Below, piece by piece: positions 32,407 to 42,482 of a stretch of DNA of 64,000 nt. The notes beneath the pieces are model-generated. The model was not told where the DNA came from and ran no database searches. It saw nothing but the letters and a program-made list of their open reading frames with translations. Position 1 is the stretch's first letter. Each line of letters begins with the position of its first letter. Source of the DNA: Coriobacteriia bacterium (lineage in GTDB: Bacteria > Actinomycetota > Coriobacteriia > Coriobacteriales > Atopobiaceae); NCBI GenBank assembly GCA_030530145.1, contig JAUMVN010000005.1, forward strand, positions 1 through 64,000, given 5' to 3'. Both the position numbers and the translations under genes were made by a program.

Positions 32407-34008
32407 ATGGATAAGCAGCAGATCGTTGCCGATATCGAGGCGGGGCGCACCGCGCTCGGCATCGAGTACGGCTCCACGCGCATCAAGGCGGTTCTCAACG
32501 ACTCGACGAACCAGCCCGTGGCCATCGGCACCTTCGACTGGGAGAACTCGCTGGTCGACGGCTACTGGACCTACTCCGAGGACGAGATCTTCGCCGGCCT
32601 CAAGGCCTGCTACGCCTCGCTCAAGGCCGACGTCGCCTCCAAGTACGGCGTCACCCTGCACAAGGTCGGCGCGCTCGGTATCTCGGCCATGATGCACGGC
32701 TACCTGCCCTTCGACGCCGCGGGCAACCTGCTCGTCCCGTTCCGCACCTGGCGCAACACCACCACGACCGAGGCCGCCCACGAGCTCTCGCGCCTCTTCG
32801 CGTTCCACACGCCCGAGCGCTGGAGCGTCTCCCACATCTACCAGGCCGTCCTCAACGGCGAGGACCACGTGGGGCAGATCGATTTCTTCACCACGCTCGC
32901 GGGCTTCGTCCACTGGCGCCTGACCGGCGAGAAGGTCCTCTCCATCGGCGACGCGTCCGGCATGTTCCCCATCGACTCCGAGACCCACGACTACGACGCG
33001 GCCAAGATCGCCCAGTTCGACGAGCTCGTGGCCGGCAAGGGCGTCTCCTGGAAGGTCGAGGACCTGCTGCCGCGCGTGCTCGTGGCGGGCGACGTGGCCG
33101 GCCACCTTACCGAGGAGGGCGCGCGCCTGCTCGACCCCGAGGGCGACCTCGAGGCGGGTTGCCCGCTCTGCCCGCCGGAGGGCGACGCCGGCACCGGCAT
33201 GATCGCCACGAACTCCATCGCCCAGCGCACGGGCAACGTGAGCGCCGGCACCTCGGTCTTCTCGATGATCGTGCTCGAGCACGCGCTCAAGGACGCCACC
33301 GCCGAGGAGATCGATCTCGTGACCACGCCGGTCGGCGATCCCGTGGCCATGGTCCACTGCAACAACTGCACCTCCGACATCAACGACTGGGTCGACCTTC
33401 TTGCCGACTTTGCCGAGACCATGGGCGTGCCGGTGGACAAGGGCGACATCTACACCAAGCTCTTCAACGCCGCGCTCACCGGCGACAAGGACGCCGGCGG
33501 CCTTGTCTCCATCCCGTTCATCTCGGGCGAGACGGTCATGGGCGTCCAGACCGGCTTCCCGATGGTCGTCCGCAAGCAGAACGCGAACTTCTCCATCGCT
33601 AACTTCATGCGCATGCACATCATGGCCGCGTTCGGCGCCCTGGCCGCGGGCAACGAGGCCCTGCGCGCCGAGGACGTGAAGATCGACAAGCTCTACGGCC
33701 ACGGCGGCATCTTCAAGACGCCGAAGGTCGCGCAGTCGCTCCTGGCCGCCGCGCTCGAGGCGCCCGTGACCGTCATGGCGACGGCGGGGGAGGGCGGCGC
33801 CTGGGGCCAGGCCGTCGCCGCGGCCTACATGGCCACCAAGGCCGAGGGCGAGACCCTCTCGGACTACCTGGACCAGAAGGTCTTCGCCGGCATGGAGGGT
33901 GTGACCGTCGAGCCCGACCCGGCCGACGTCGAGGGCTACCGCGCGTTCCTCGACACGTTCAAAAAGGTCAACGAGGCGCAGAAGGTTGTTGAGTCGCAGC
34001 TGGTGTAG
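32407..34008 (+). CDS. araB: FGGY-family carbohydrate kinase, probable L-ribulokinase
   Basis: 533 residues. The N-terminal ATPase fold begins LGIEYGSTRIKAVL; MMHGYLPFD and the GNVSAGTSVFSMIV region are typical of FGGY kinases. It is not a close match to enterobacterial AraB, but its place between araA and araD makes phosphorylation of L-ribulose the likely role. AAGGAGAAG precedes the ATG. A related xylulokinase-like activity cannot be excluded from sequence. Confidence 0.82.
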   Translation: MDKQQIVADIEAGRTALGIEYGSTRIKAVLNDSTNQPVAIGTFDWENSLVDGYWTYSEDEIFAGLKACYASLKADVASKYGVTLHKVGALGISAMMHGYLPFDAAGNLLVPFRTWRNTTTTEAAHELSRLFAFHTPERWSVSHIYQAVLNGEDHVGQIDFFTTLAGFVHWRLTGEKVLSIGDASGMFPIDSETHDYDAAKIAQFDELVAGKGVSWKVEDLLPRVLVAGDVAGHLTEEGARLLDPEGDLEAGCPLCPPEGDAGTGMIATNSIAQRTGNVSAGTSVFSMIVLEHALKDATAEEIDLVTTPVGDPVAMVHCNNCTSDINDWVDLLADFAETMGVPVDKGDIYTKLFNAALTGDKDAGGLVSIPFISGETVMGVQTGFPMVVRKQNANFSIANFMRMHIMAAFGALAAGNEALRAEDVKIDKLYGHGGIFKTPKVAQSLLAAALEAPVTVMATAGEGGAWGQAVAAAYMATKAEGETLSDYLDQKVFAGMEGVTVEPDPADVEGYRAFLDTFKKVNEAQKVVESQLV

Positions 34009-34116
34009 AAGGTATAGAATGTGCTCAATGGGGCGATTTGATTGGTTGAAGGGGAGTAAACGTTCAAAACAATCAAAACGCTGGAGAGAATCGTGTGCGA
34101 AAGGAGCACAACGAAA

Positions 34117-34830
34117 ATGATGCTCAAGGAACTGCGCGAGAAGGTCTACGAGGCCAACATGGACCTGCCCAAGCACGGGCTGGTCGTCTTCACGTGGGGC
34201 AACGCCTCCGAGTTCGACCCCGAGACGGGCCTCTTCGTCATCAAGCCGTCCGGCGTCGACTACGACGAGCTCTCCCCGGAGAACATGGTCGTCTGCGACC
34301 TCGAGGGCAACCGCGTCGAAGGCGAGATGAACCCCTCCTCCGATACCCTGACCCACGCCTGGATCTACAAGAACTGGGCCGATAAGGGCGTCAAGGGCTG
34401 CGTCCACACGCACTCCGCCGCCGCCGTCGCCTGGGCGCAGGCCGGCCGCGACCTGCCCGCCTACGGCACCACCCACGCCGACTACTTCTACGGCCCCGTG
34501 CCCTGCATGCGCGGCCTGACCGAGGAGGAGATCGAGGAGGCCTACGAGCTCAACACCGGCAAGGTCATCGTCGCCGGCTTCGAGGAGCGCGGCATCGACC
34601 CCATTGCCGTGCCCGCCGTCCTCGTGCGCAACCACGGCCCCTTCACCTGGGGCAAGGACGCCGCGCAGGCCGTCTACCACGCCGTCGTCCTCGACGAGTG
34701 CTGCAAGATGGCGCGCGACACCGAGATCCTCTCGGCCCACTGCGGCCCCGCCCCGCAGTACCTGCTCAACAAGCACTACATGCGCAAGCACGGCCCCAAC
34801 GCCTACTACGGCCAGGGCGGCGAGCATTAA
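34117..34830 (+). CDS. araD: L-ribulose-5-phosphate 4-epimerase
   Basis: 237 residues, class II aldolase/epimerase fold. Zinc ligands are in HTHSAAA and RNHGPFTWG, with THADYFYGPVPC between them as in AraD. It makes D-xylulose 5-phosphate, the substrate of the phosphoketolase encoded 3 kb downstream. AAAGGAG at 34099-34105 supports the ATG at 34117 (a second ATG follows directly). The 34009-34116 gap contains AGTAAACGTTCAAAACA, a possible regulatory site, and no gene. Confidence 0.94.
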   Translation: MMLKELREKVYEANMDLPKHGLVVFTWGNASEFDPETGLFVIKPSGVDYDELSPENMVVCDLEGNRVEGEMNPSSDTLTHAWIYKNWADKGVKGCVHTHSAAAVAWAQAGRDLPAYGTTHADYFYGPVPCMRGLTEEEIEEAYELNTGKVIVAGFEERGIDPIAVPAVLVRNHGPFTWGKDAAQAVYHAVVLDECCKMARDTEILSAHCGPAPQYLLNKHYMRKHGPNAYYGQGGEH

Positions 34831-34880
34831 GGACACGCCCTCGGGCTAATCCCGCGTGTTCATAGAGCTGGTTCGGGGGC

Positions 34881-34918
34881 GCCCCGGCAAGATTCCCATG
34901 TCTTGCCGGGGCGCCTTT
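34881..34918 (+). terminator. Rho-independent terminator of the ara operon
   Basis: GCCCCGGCAAGA and TCTTGCCGGGGC form a perfect stem, followed by GCCTTTT. It lies about 50 bp after araD. Confidence 0.88.
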
Positions 34919-34995
34919 TCACGTTGCCACCGCGGGCGCTCTCTTCCCGCGATATGATTTAGGGCAGATTTTGATTCCATGCTAAGGAGAACAAC

Positions 34996-36069
34996 ATGCA
35001 GGTAGAAGGTACCGCGTTCGGGCAGCTCGCCGATGGGGGAGAGGCCAAGCTCTTCACGATCTCGAACAAGGCGGGCATGGAGGCCTCCTTTACCAACGTG
35101 GGTGCCTGCACCGCGTCTATTAAGGTCCCGACGGCCGCCGGCGAGCTCGTCGACGTCGTGCTCGGCTACGACGACGCGTCCGGTTACGTGGCCGGCAAGC
35201 AGCTCATCGGCGCCATCGTCGGGCGCGTGGTCAACCGCATCGCCGGCGCGTCCTTCGACCTCGACGGCGCTTCTTACGAGCTTTCCAAGAACGACGGCGA
35301 GAACTGCAATCACAGCGGCCCGAACTACTGGTTCACGCGCGAGTGGGAGGTCGTCCGCGCCGAGCAGCTCGAGGACGGCGGCGTGGTTGAGTTCCGCCTG
35401 CTCTCGCCCGACGGCGACCAGGGCTTCCCCGGCGAGGTCGACATGCACGTGACCTACGAGCTCGACGGCGCGGGCGCCCTTTCCGTGACCTACGACGGCA
35501 CGGCCTCGGCCCGCACGCCCATCAGCATGACGAACCACAGCTACTTCAACCTCAACGGCTCCGGCACCGTGCTCAACCACCGCCTGACCATCGAGGCCGA
35601 CTCCTACACCGAGACCGACGAGCACCTCATCCCGACGGGTCGCGCGATCCCCGTCGACGGCACCGTGCTCGACCTGCAGGACGGCAAGGAGCTCGCCGAG
35701 TGCGTGGGCAGCAAGGCGCGCTCCATCGTCAACGCGAAGGGCCTCGACCATAACTTCGTGCTGGTAGAGGCCGAGGAGGGTAAGGACGGTTTCGTGGGCG
35801 CCCAGCGCCACGTCGCGCGCCTCGAGGCCGACCAGACGGGCGTTGTGCTCGACATCTCCACCGACCTGCCGGGCATGCAGGTCTACACCGGCAACTACCT
35901 CGAGGGCGAGGCCGGCCGCGGCGGGCGCGTCTATCACGACTACGACGCCGTTGCGCTCGAGACGAACTTCTTCGCCGACGCGATCCACCACCCGAACTTC
36001 GCGCAGCCGGTTTTCGGGCCCGACCGCCCGTTCCGCAGCCGCAGCGTCTACGCTTTCTCGGCACGCTGA
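34996..36069 (+). CDS. galM: Aldose 1-epimerase (mutarotase)
   Basis: 357 residues, galactose mutarotase-like superfamily. The catalytic histidine is in NHSYFNL, and the base glutamate is in the ALETNFF segment near the C-terminus. It interconverts alpha and beta anomers of an aldose, here most likely arabinose from the adjacent operon. AAGGAG lies before the ATG. It is separated from araD by a terminator, so it has its own promoter; none is obvious. Confidence 0.92.
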   Translation: MQVEGTAFGQLADGGEAKLFTISNKAGMEASFTNVGACTASIKVPTAAGELVDVVLGYDDASGYVAGKQLIGAIVGRVVNRIAGASFDLDGASYELSKNDGENCNHSGPNYWFTREWEVVRAEQLEDGGVVEFRLLSPDGDQGFPGEVDMHVTYELDGAGALSVTYDGTASARTPISMTNHSYFNLNGSGTVLNHRLTIEADSYTETDEHLIPTGRAIPVDGTVLDLQDGKELAECVGSKARSIVNAKGLDHNFVLVEAEEGKDGFVGAQRHVARLEADQTGVVLDISTDLPGMQVYTGNYLEGEAGRGGRVYHDYDAVALETNFFADAIHHPNFAQPVFGPDRPFRSRSVYAFSAR

Positions 36070-36112
36070 TCGACGGCGCGGGACGGCGGACACGGCCCGC
36101 GCCCGGGGATGA

Positions 36113-36336
36113 TGCGAGGTTTTGCCCTTCGTGCGACGTTCCCGTGAGTCGGCTGCGAGGTTTTGCGCTTCGTGCGACGTTGTTTTGGCCTTGTGTGTCC
36201 GGCTCGGCAGCAAAAGCCCAGGTTAGGTTTCTGAATTAGGTGAAACCGAGCCTATCGAGGCGGAATCTACGTCGCACGAAGCGCAAAACCTCGCATCGCA
36301 TTCCGGTTTACGTCGCACGAAGCGCAAAACCTCGCA
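36113..36336. repeat. Palindromic element C, copy 1
   Basis: Four copies of a ~28-bp repeat (TGCGAGGTTTTG..CTTCGTGCGACGT type): two forward (36113-36140, 36154-36181) and two inverted (36269-36295, 36310-36336). Outer and inner copies can pair as two nested stems. The tip carries AAAAGCCCAG at 36212, as in elements B and E. Copy 2 is at 57052-57276. It fills the gap between galM and the LacI gene. Confidence 0.92.
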
Positions 36337-36415
36337 AGGCGGGGGTTCGGGCAGCACTTATAGAATTGGCGGCGCGGAGGGAGCCATCCCTTCGCGGCCT
36401 TCGGGGAGAGGACGC

Positions 36416-37444
36416 ATGGCAAAGGTTACGCTCAAGGACATAGCGCGCGAGGTCGGGCTCTCGCCCACGGCGGTCTCGCTCGTGCTCAACGACCGGCCGT
36501 GCAAGATCTCGGCCGAGAGCCGCGCCCGCATCAAGGAGGTCGCGCGCAAGAAGCGCTATATCCCCAACCAGATCGCCCGAAGCCTCGTCACCCAGCACTC
36601 GCAGACCCTCGGCCTTATCGTCCCCAACATCGAGTCGCGGTTCTTCTCGGCCCTCGCGCACAACCTCGAGGTCGAGTGCCGCAAGCAGGGCTACCTGCTG
36701 CTCATTACCAACTCCGACGATTCGTCGCACAACGACGCCGATCTCGCGCGGCTGCTGATCAACCGCGGTGTGGACGGGCTCTTCATCGTCGTCGCCGACG
36801 AGCTGCGCTATGCCCGCGGGCTCAAGTCGATCCTCGAGCAGCTCCCCGTGCCGTACGTGATGGTCGACCGCTTCATCGAGGGCCTCGACTGCGACCGCGT
36901 GGGCTTCAACAACGAGCAGGGCGGCTACCTGGCCACTTCTTACCTGCTCGGGCGCGGGCACGAGCGCGTGGCGGCGCTCATAAACAAGGAGTCCAACACC
37001 GGCCGCGAGCGCATGGCCGGCTACGAGCGCGCGCTGCGCGAGCACGGCATCGAGCCGGACCCGGAGCTCGAGCTCCATTCCGAGTACTACATCAACGACG
37101 CGTTCGAGTCCGCCAAGAACATCCTGCGCTCGGACGCGACCGCGGTCTTCGCGAGCTCCGATAACATCGCGCTCGGGCTGCTCAAGCTGCTCTACGCCAA
37201 CGACCTGCGCGTGCCGCGCGACTACTCTGTGGTGAGCTACGACAACTCCGCGGCCGACACGCTCTTCGAGCCGGCGCTCACCTCCATCGAGCAGAACCCC
37301 GCGGAGCTCGCCGCCGAGGCGCTCGGGCTCATGTTCGCGCGCCTGAAGGAGGACGCCGCGGCCGATTCCGGCGACCGCGCGGCGTCCGTCACGCGCGTCC
37401 TGCGCCCGAAGATCGTCGTCAAGGATTCCGTCCGCTGGCTCTAG
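36416..37444 (+). CDS. LacI-family transcriptional regulator, upstream of the phosphoketolase
   Basis: 342 residues: helix-turn-helix LKDIAREVGLSPTAVSLVLND, then a ligand-binding fold ending in the usual REVLRPKIVVKDS-like tail. GGGGAGAGGA stands before the ATG at 36416. It lies between the arabinose genes and xfp, in the same direction. Two LacI-like sites occur in the xfp promoter, so xfp is a candidate target. Which sugar it senses is unknown. Confidence 0.9.
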   Translation: MAKVTLKDIAREVGLSPTAVSLVLNDRPCKISAESRARIKEVARKKRYIPNQIARSLVTQHSQTLGLIVPNIESRFFSALAHNLEVECRKQGYLLLITNSDDSSHNDADLARLLINRGVDGLFIVVADELRYARGLKSILEQLPVPYVMVDRFIEGLDCDRVGFNNEQGGYLATSYLLGRGHERVAALINKESNTGRERMAGYERALREHGIEPDPELELHSEYYINDAFESAKNILRSDATAVFASSDNIALGLLKLLYANDLRVPRDYSVVSYDNSAADTLFEPALTSIEQNPAELAAEALGLMFARLKEDAAADSGDRAASVTRVLRPKIVVKDSVRWL

Positions 37445-37520
37445 CGCGGCCGCGGCCGCTCGAGGGCGGGTTCGCCTTTCCGACTTTTCTAAAGCGTGTT
37501 CTCATTACCAACAAATTTCG

Positions 37521-37578
37521 GGGTAAAACGAATTACCTCTCGATTCTCAGAAGATAAAGCGTTTTACCCTCCTATACT
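37521..37578 (+). promoter_or_regulatory. Phosphoketolase promoter with paired operator-like sites
   Basis: GGGTAAAACG (37521-37530) and CGTTTTACCC (37560-37569) are perfectly inverted. The first extends into GGTAAAACGAATTACC, and the second is TAAAGCGTTTTA; both have the central CG of LacI operators. TATACT at 37573-37578 is the likely -10, so a bound repressor would cover it. Confidence 0.6.
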
Positions 37579-37660
37579 CCAAGTCGGCTCAAGCAAGCGC
37601 CCCGACAGCATGGCAGTGCATGGAAAGAAGGTCGGGGCTCACGATCTAGGAGGATCAAGC

Positions 37661-40165
37661 ATGGCACAGCCCGTTATCGGCACTCCGTGGCAGAAGCTCG
37701 ACCACGCCGTCCCCGAGGAGGAGCTCGAGGGCGTCGAGAAGTACTGGCGCGCTTCCAACTACCTCTCCGTCGGCCAGATCTACCTTCGCTCCAACCCGCT
37801 CATGAAGAAGGACTTCGTCGACGAGAAGACCGGCGTCGCCCGCGACTTCTCCCGCGCCGACGTCAAGCACCGCCTTGTCGGCCACTGGGGCACCACCCCG
37901 GGCGTGAACTTCCTGTTCGGCCACGTGAACCGCCTCATCGCCGACCACGGCCAGAGCACCGTCTTCCTCATGGGCCCGGGCCACGGCGGACCGGCCGGCA
38001 CCTCCCAGTCCCTGCTCGACGGCACCTACCGTGAGGTCCGCCCGGACATCACCGACGACGAGGCCGGCCTGCAGAAGTTCTTCCGCCAGTTCTCCTATCC
38101 CGGCGGCATCCCCAGCCACTTCGCCCCCGAGACCCCCGGCTCCATCCACGAGGGCGGCGAGCTCGGCTACACGCTCTCCCACGCCTACGGCGCCATCATG
38201 GACAACCCCTCCCTGCTCGCGGTGGCCGTCGTCGGCGACGGTGAGTCCGAGACCGGCCCGCTGGCCACTTCTTGGCAGTCCAACAAGCTCGTGAACCCCA
38301 AGACCGACGGCATCGTGCTCCCGATCCTGCACCTCAACGGCTACAAGATCGCCAACCCCACCATCCTCGCCCGCGTGTCCGACACCGAGCTCGCCGAGTT
38401 CTTCGAGGGCATGGGCTATGACCCGCACTTCTTCGTCGCCGGCTTCGACAACGAGTCCCACGCCTCCATCCACCGTCGCTTCGCCAACCTCCTCGAGGAG
38501 GTCTTCGACCAGATCTGCGACATCAAGGCCAACGCCGAGGAGGGCGACGAGACCCGCCCCGTCTACCCGATGATCATCTTCCGCACGCCCAAGGGCTGGA
38601 CCTGCCCGAAGCACATCGACGGCAAGAAGACCGAGGGCTCTTGGCGCGCTCACCAGGTGCCGCTGGCTTCCGCCAAGGACACCCACGAGCACTTCCGCGT
38701 CCTGCGCAGCTGGCTCAAGTCCTATAAGCCCGAGGAGCTCTTCACCGAGGGCGGCCAGGTCAAGGACGACGTCGTCGCGTTCATGCCCAAGGGCGACCTG
38801 CGCATCGGCGCCAACCCCAACGCCAACGGCGGCAAGGTGCTCCAGAAGCTCGACCTCCCCGACATCCACGAGCACGAGGTCCCCGTCGCCGAGAAGGGCC
38901 ACGGCTGGGGCGCTGCCGAGGCTGCCCGCGTCTTCGGCGCCTACACGGCCGACGTCCTCGCCAAGAACGACAACTTCCGCATCTTCGGGCCGGACGAGAC
39001 CGCGTCCAACCGCCTGCAGGACGCCTATAAGGTGACCGGCAAGCAGTGGGAGGGCGGCTACTACGCCGACGCCGACAACGACGACCTCCTGTATCCCTCC
39101 GGCAAGGTCGTAGAGCAGCTCTCCGAGCACCAGTGCGAGGGCTTCCTCGAGGGCTATGTCCTCACCGGCCGCACCGGCGTCTGGAGCTCCTACGAGTCCT
39201 TCGTCCACGTCGTCGACTCCATGGTCAACCAGCACTGCAAGTGGCTCGAGGCCACCGTGCGCGAGATTCCTTGGCGCGCCCCCATCGCCGGCCTGAACAT
39301 CCTGCTCTCCAGCCACGTCTGGCGCCAGGACCACAACGGCTTCTCCCACCAGGACCCGGGCTTCGTCGACCTGCTGCTCAACAAGTCCAACGAGACCCAC
39401 GTCGTCAACGCCTACTACCCCTGCGACGCCAACATGGCCCTCGCCGTTGCTGAGCGCTGCTACACCTCGACCAACTGCGTGAACGCCATCTTCTGCGGCA
39501 AGCAGCCGGCGCCGACCTTCATCACCGTCGACGACGCCAAGGCCGAGCTTGAGGCCGGTCTGGCCGAGTGGAAGTGGGCCAGCTCCGCTGAGTCCATCGA
39601 CGACGCCGACCTCGTGATCGCCACCTGCGGCGACGTCCCGACCCTCGAGGCCCTCGCCGCCCTCGACATGCTCAAGAAGCTCGGCGTCAAGGCCACCTTC
39701 GTGAACGTTGTCGACCTGCTCAAGATCCAGAACGCTTCCGAGAACGACCTCGCCATCTCCGACGAGCAGTTCGAGGAGTTCTTCGGCCACGACAAGCCGG
39801 TCCTCTTCTGCTTCCACGCCTACGCGGGCACCATCCGTCGCCTGATTTGGGACCGTCCGAACCACGACAACTTCCGCGTCCACGGCTACGAGGAGAAGGG
39901 CTCCACGACCACGCCGTTCGACATGCTGCGCCTCAACAACATGGACCGCTGGGCGCTCGCTGCCGACGCGCTGCGCCTCGTCGACGCCGACAAGTTCGCC
40001 GACCAGATCCAGAAGTGGGAGGACTTCCGCCTCGAGGCCTTCAAGTTCGCTTGCGACGAGGGCTACGATCACCCCGACTTCACCGGCTGGGTGTGGCCTG
40101 ACGCCGCCGCCGCTTCCGAAGGCCAGCTCTCCGCGACCCAGATGACCGCGGGCGACAACGAGTAA
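37661..40165 (+). CDS. xfp: Xylulose-5-phosphate/fructose-6-phosphate phosphoketolase
   Basis: 834 residues. This thiamine-diphosphate enzyme splits xylulose 5-phosphate (and often fructose 6-phosphate) with phosphate into acetyl phosphate and an aldose phosphate. Family segments are [33 protein letters not shown] and the diphosphate-binding [11 protein letters not shown]. The ATG at 37661 has AGGAGG eight bases upstream; the frame is open for 55 more codons upstream through the promoter. It takes xylulose 5-phosphate from AraD and is followed by a strong terminator. Confidence 0.96.
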   Translation: MAQPVIGTPWQKLDHAVPEEELEGVEKYWRASNYLSVGQIYLRSNPLMKKDFVDEKTGVARDFSRADVKHRLVGHWGTTPGVNFLFGHVNRLIADHGQSTVFLMGPGHGGPAGTSQSLLDGTYREVRPDITDDEAGLQKFFRQFSYPGGIPSHFAPETPGSIHEGGELGYTLSHAYGAIMDNPSLLAVAVVGDGESETGPLATSWQSNKLVNPKTDGIVLPILHLNGYKIANPTILARVSDTELAEFFEGMGYDPHFFVAGFDNESHASIHRRFANLLEEVFDQICDIKANAEEGDETRPVYPMIIFRTPKGWTCPKHIDGKKTEGSWRAHQVPLASAKDTHEHFRVLRSWLKSYKPEELFTEGGQVKDDVVAFMPKGDLRIGANPNANGGKVLQKLDLPDIHEHEVPVAEKGHGWGAAEAARVFGAYTADVLAKNDNFRIFGPDETASNRLQDAYKVTGKQWEGGYYADADNDDLLYPSGKVVEQLSEHQCEGFLEGYVLTGRTGVWSSYESFVHVVDSMVNQHCKWLEATVREIPWRAPIAGLNILLSSHVWRQDHNGFSHQDPGFVDLLLNKSNETHVVNAYYPCDANMALAVAERCYTSTNCVNAIFCGKQPAPTFITVDDAKAELEAGLAEWKWASSAESIDDADLVIATCGDVPTLEALAALDMLKKLGVKATFVNVVDLLKIQNASENDLAISDEQFEEFFGHDKPVLFCFHAYAGTIRRLIWDRPNHDNFRVHGYEEKGSTTTPFDMLRLNNMDRWALAADALRLVDADKFADQIQKWEDFRLEAFKFACDEGYDHPDFTGWVWPDAAAASEGQLSATQMTAGDNE

Positions 40166-40205
40166 CGGATTAACCCGCTCACGCGACCCTCTTGCACGTT
40201 AACCG

Positions 40206-40246
40206 GCCCCCTCAAGTCCGAAATCGGGCTTGAGGGGGCTTTTGTG
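40206..40246 (+). terminator. Rho-independent terminator of xfp
   Basis: GCCCCCTCAAG and CTTGAGGGGGC stem with an inner CCGAAATCGG, followed by TTTTG. Confidence 0.9.
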
Positions 40247-40248
40247 AT

Positions 40249-40405
40249 CACTATTTCGAGATTCTGCGCGGCTTTTCGAGGGGTTGCGCGAGTAGTGGAG
40301 ATCGCGGGTGGCCCGCGTCGCCGCAAAAGCCCAGGAAATGGTCTTCCGACAGGTCGAAATTGAACATCAAGACTTTAATAGTGCACGCAGAATCTCGAAA
40401 TAGTG
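40249..40405. repeat. Palindromic element E
   Basis: A perfect 20-bp arm at 40249-40268 is inverted at 40386-40405. The interior contains GCAAAAGCCCAGG (AAAAGCCCAG at 40325), the same core as in elements B and C but with unrelated arms. It starts directly after the xfp terminator. Confidence 0.9.
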
Positions 40406-40530
40406 TGCACGCGCCGCCCGCCATATTGTGCGCCGTGCCCTTTTGGGGCCGTTTGTGCCTTTTGCGCCGCAAACGGCCGAGGGTATTATGTGGGCTCGTG
40501 TTGCTCGGCGTCCCGGAGGAGATGGTTGAT

Positions 40531-41169
40531 ATGGCGGGCAAGGCGCGCAGGATTTTCGGCGGGATCTCGATGGGTTGGCCTGCGGTCGTGGTGTTCGCGC
40601 TCGTTGCCGGCGCGTACACGGGGCTTATGGGGTCTCTTCCCGTCACGGCGGGGACGTCGTTTCGCGATATCGCGATCATGCACGAGTGGTGGATCGTCTT
40701 CGCCTTCGCGATCGCGACGAACGCCGAGAAGGGCTGGCAGGCGGCGCTCAAGGTCTTCGTTTTCTTCCTGATCAGCCAGCCCGCGTGCTTTGCGGTCGAG
40801 GTCCTCATGGGACAGCTCTCCGCGGAGATGGCGTGGTACTACTACAGCACGAACTGGTTCAAGATGACGCTGCTGACCCTGCCGGGCGGCTATGTCGCGC
40901 ACCTGATCCGAAGGCAGGACCCGCTCGGCTGCGTCGTGCTCGGCCTCGGCTGCGCGTTCGAGGCGGTTCTTGGAATCCACTACGTGGGCCAGGTGATTGC
41001 CCGCCCGCCGTTCCACCTGCTCTCGACCCTCGTCTGCTTCGGCGCGATCGCCGTGTTCGTGGCCCAGATCCAGAGGAGCCGCGGGCGCCGGATCCTCACG
41101 CTCGCGGTGGCCGGCGTTGCCACGGCGGCCGTTGCGGGCTGGGTGTTGGCGACGGGCTCCACACTGTAG
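40531..41169 (+). CDS. Small multi-pass membrane protein of unknown function
   Basis: 212 residues with about six hydrophobic segments and short loops. I do not recognise the family. Conserved-looking charged spots are RDIAIMHEWW and TNAEKGWQ between the first membrane segments, and SRGRR in the cytoplasmic loop before the last. GGAGGA at 40515-40520 favours the ATG at 40531; an ATG at 40522 is too close to it. TATTAT near 40486 could be the -10. It is transcribed alone between element E and the second LacI gene. Confidence 0.7.
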   Translation: MAGKARRIFGGISMGWPAVVVFALVAGAYTGLMGSLPVTAGTSFRDIAIMHEWWIVFAFAIATNAEKGWQAALKVFVFFLISQPACFAVEVLMGQLSAEMAWYYYSTNWFKMTLLTLPGGYVAHLIRRQDPLGCVVLGLGCAFEAVLGIHYVGQVIARPPFHLLSTLVCFGAIAVFVAQIQRSRGRRILTLAVAGVATAAVAGWVLATGSTL

Positions 41170-41227
41170 GCTTCGCCGGCTGTCGGTCGCGCCCCGCGCC
41201 CTCGCTGCGCCAAGGTATTTGATGGCG

Positions 41228-41283
41228 CTAAACATACCGTCTGGCGAGGGACGGAATATAAACAGCGTTTAGACGTTTAGCAT
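41228..41283. promoter_or_regulatory. TAAAC operator cluster before the second LacI gene
   Basis: TAAACAGCGTTTA (41259-41271) is palindromic, with CTAAACAT at 41228 and GTTTAGCAT at 41275 as extra half-sites. This fits autoregulation. The half-sites resemble those before the arabinose importer (25367-25729). Confidence 0.6.
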
Positions 41284-41327
41284 GGTGTTCGGCCCGGATA
41301 ATGGGTTCGATGGACTTGGGAGACACT

Positions 41328-42332
41328 ATGCGCAACGTGGGCGTTCGTGAAATCAGTAGGAGGACAGGCTTCTCGCCTGCCACGGTGTCGAATGCCCTCA
41401 ACAATAAACGGGGTGTAAACAAAGACACCGCCGAGACCATCCGCCGCATGGCCAAGGAGCTCGGCTACGAGCGCTCCGAGCAGCTCGACCACATCCGCTT
41501 CGTCCTGGCCAGGAAGACGGGCAAGGTCCTCGACGAGGGCACCTTCCACCCCGGCGTCATCGAGGGCGTCGAGCGCGTCGCCGCCCAGCTCAAGCTGCAG
41601 ACCACCTTCACAACCGTCGAGCTCGCCAACCGCGAGGCCGCCGCGCGGCAGGCCTACGAGATCACGCACGACCAGAGCAACGGCATCGTCCTGCTCGGCA
41701 CCGAGATGGCCGAGGAGGACTATGTCCTCTTCCGCGACTCCCTGGCGCCCCTGGTCGTCGTCGACGGCTGGTCGGACCGCCTGTTCTTCGAGTCGATCGT
41801 GACCCAGAACGAGAACTCGGCCTTCCGCGCGGTCACCTACCTGGCCGAGCACGGCCACCGCGAGATCGGCTACATCGCGGGCGACTACCGCATCAAGAAC
41901 TTCCCGCTCCGCGAGCGCGGGTACCGGCGCGCCATGCGCGAGGCGGGGATTCCCATCGACCCGAAGTGGCGCATCGAGGTGGGCACCACGGTCAACAGCT
42001 CCTACGACTCCATGAAGGCCTGGCTCGCCACGAACCCGCAGCTCCCGACCGCGTTCTTCGTCGAGAACGACATCATGGCGCTCGGATGCATGCGCGCCAT
42101 CGCGGAGCGCGGCATCCGCATCCCCGACGACGTGAGCATGGTCGGCTTCGACGACCTGCCCTACGCGAGCATCTGCAACCCGCCGCTGACCACCGCGCGC
42201 ATCCCCAACCGCGAGATGGGCGAGATCGCGGTCCGGCGCCTGATCGACCAGATCAGCGAGCCGCGCGACTATACCTGCGTCACGCACCTCTCGACCTCGT
42301 TCGTGGAGCGCCAGTCGGTCAAGTGGCTCTAG
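41328..42332 (+). CDS. LacI-family transcriptional regulator (second)
   Basis: 334 residues. The helix-turn-helix is VREISRRTGFSPATVSNALNN; the effector domain ends with FVERQSVKWL. The ATG at 41328 is supported by TTGGGAG at about 41316-41322, seven bases upstream; an in-frame ATG at 41301 would add nine residues. TAAAC-type sites occur at its own promoter and before the arabinose transporter, so it may be the arabinose repressor acting at a distance. This is an inference from motif likeness only. Confidence 0.88.
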   Translation: MRNVGVREISRRTGFSPATVSNALNNKRGVNKDTAETIRRMAKELGYERSEQLDHIRFVLARKTGKVLDEGTFHPGVIEGVERVAAQLKLQTTFTTVELANREAAARQAYEITHDQSNGIVLLGTEMAEEDYVLFRDSLAPLVVVDGWSDRLFFESIVTQNENSAFRAVTYLAEHGHREIGYIAGDYRIKNFPLRERGYRRAMREAGIPIDPKWRIEVGTTVNSSYDSMKAWLATNPQLPTAFFVENDIMALGCMRAIAERGIRIPDDVSMVGFDDLPYASICNPPLTTARIPNREMGEIAVRRLIDQISEPRDYTCVTHLSTSFVERQSVKWL

Positions 42333-42427
42333 CGCCGGCGCCGGTCGCCGGTCGCGCCGGGCAGTCGTTTTCAGCTTCGTTTTCGGTTGTGGGCGAGAGG
42401 TGAACCGCCCTGTCGCTCCCTGAATTC

Positions 42428-42462
42428 CTGCACAAACCGTGCAATACTACACAAGCTGTGTA
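42428..42462. promoter_or_regulatory. TetR-type operator and promoter region
   Basis: TGCACAAACCGTGCA and ACACAAGCTGTGT are two adjacent inverted repeats just before the TetR gene. They are placed for autorepression of the TetR/activator operon. Confidence 0.55.
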
Positions 42463-42482
42463 ATAAACGAAGAAGGGACCCG

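Noticed and set aside
36113-36336. Regular 28-bp repeats resembling a CRISPR array
   Set aside because: Two repeats are forward and two inverted, spacers differ greatly in length, and no cas gene is in the window. The pattern is a nested palindrome.
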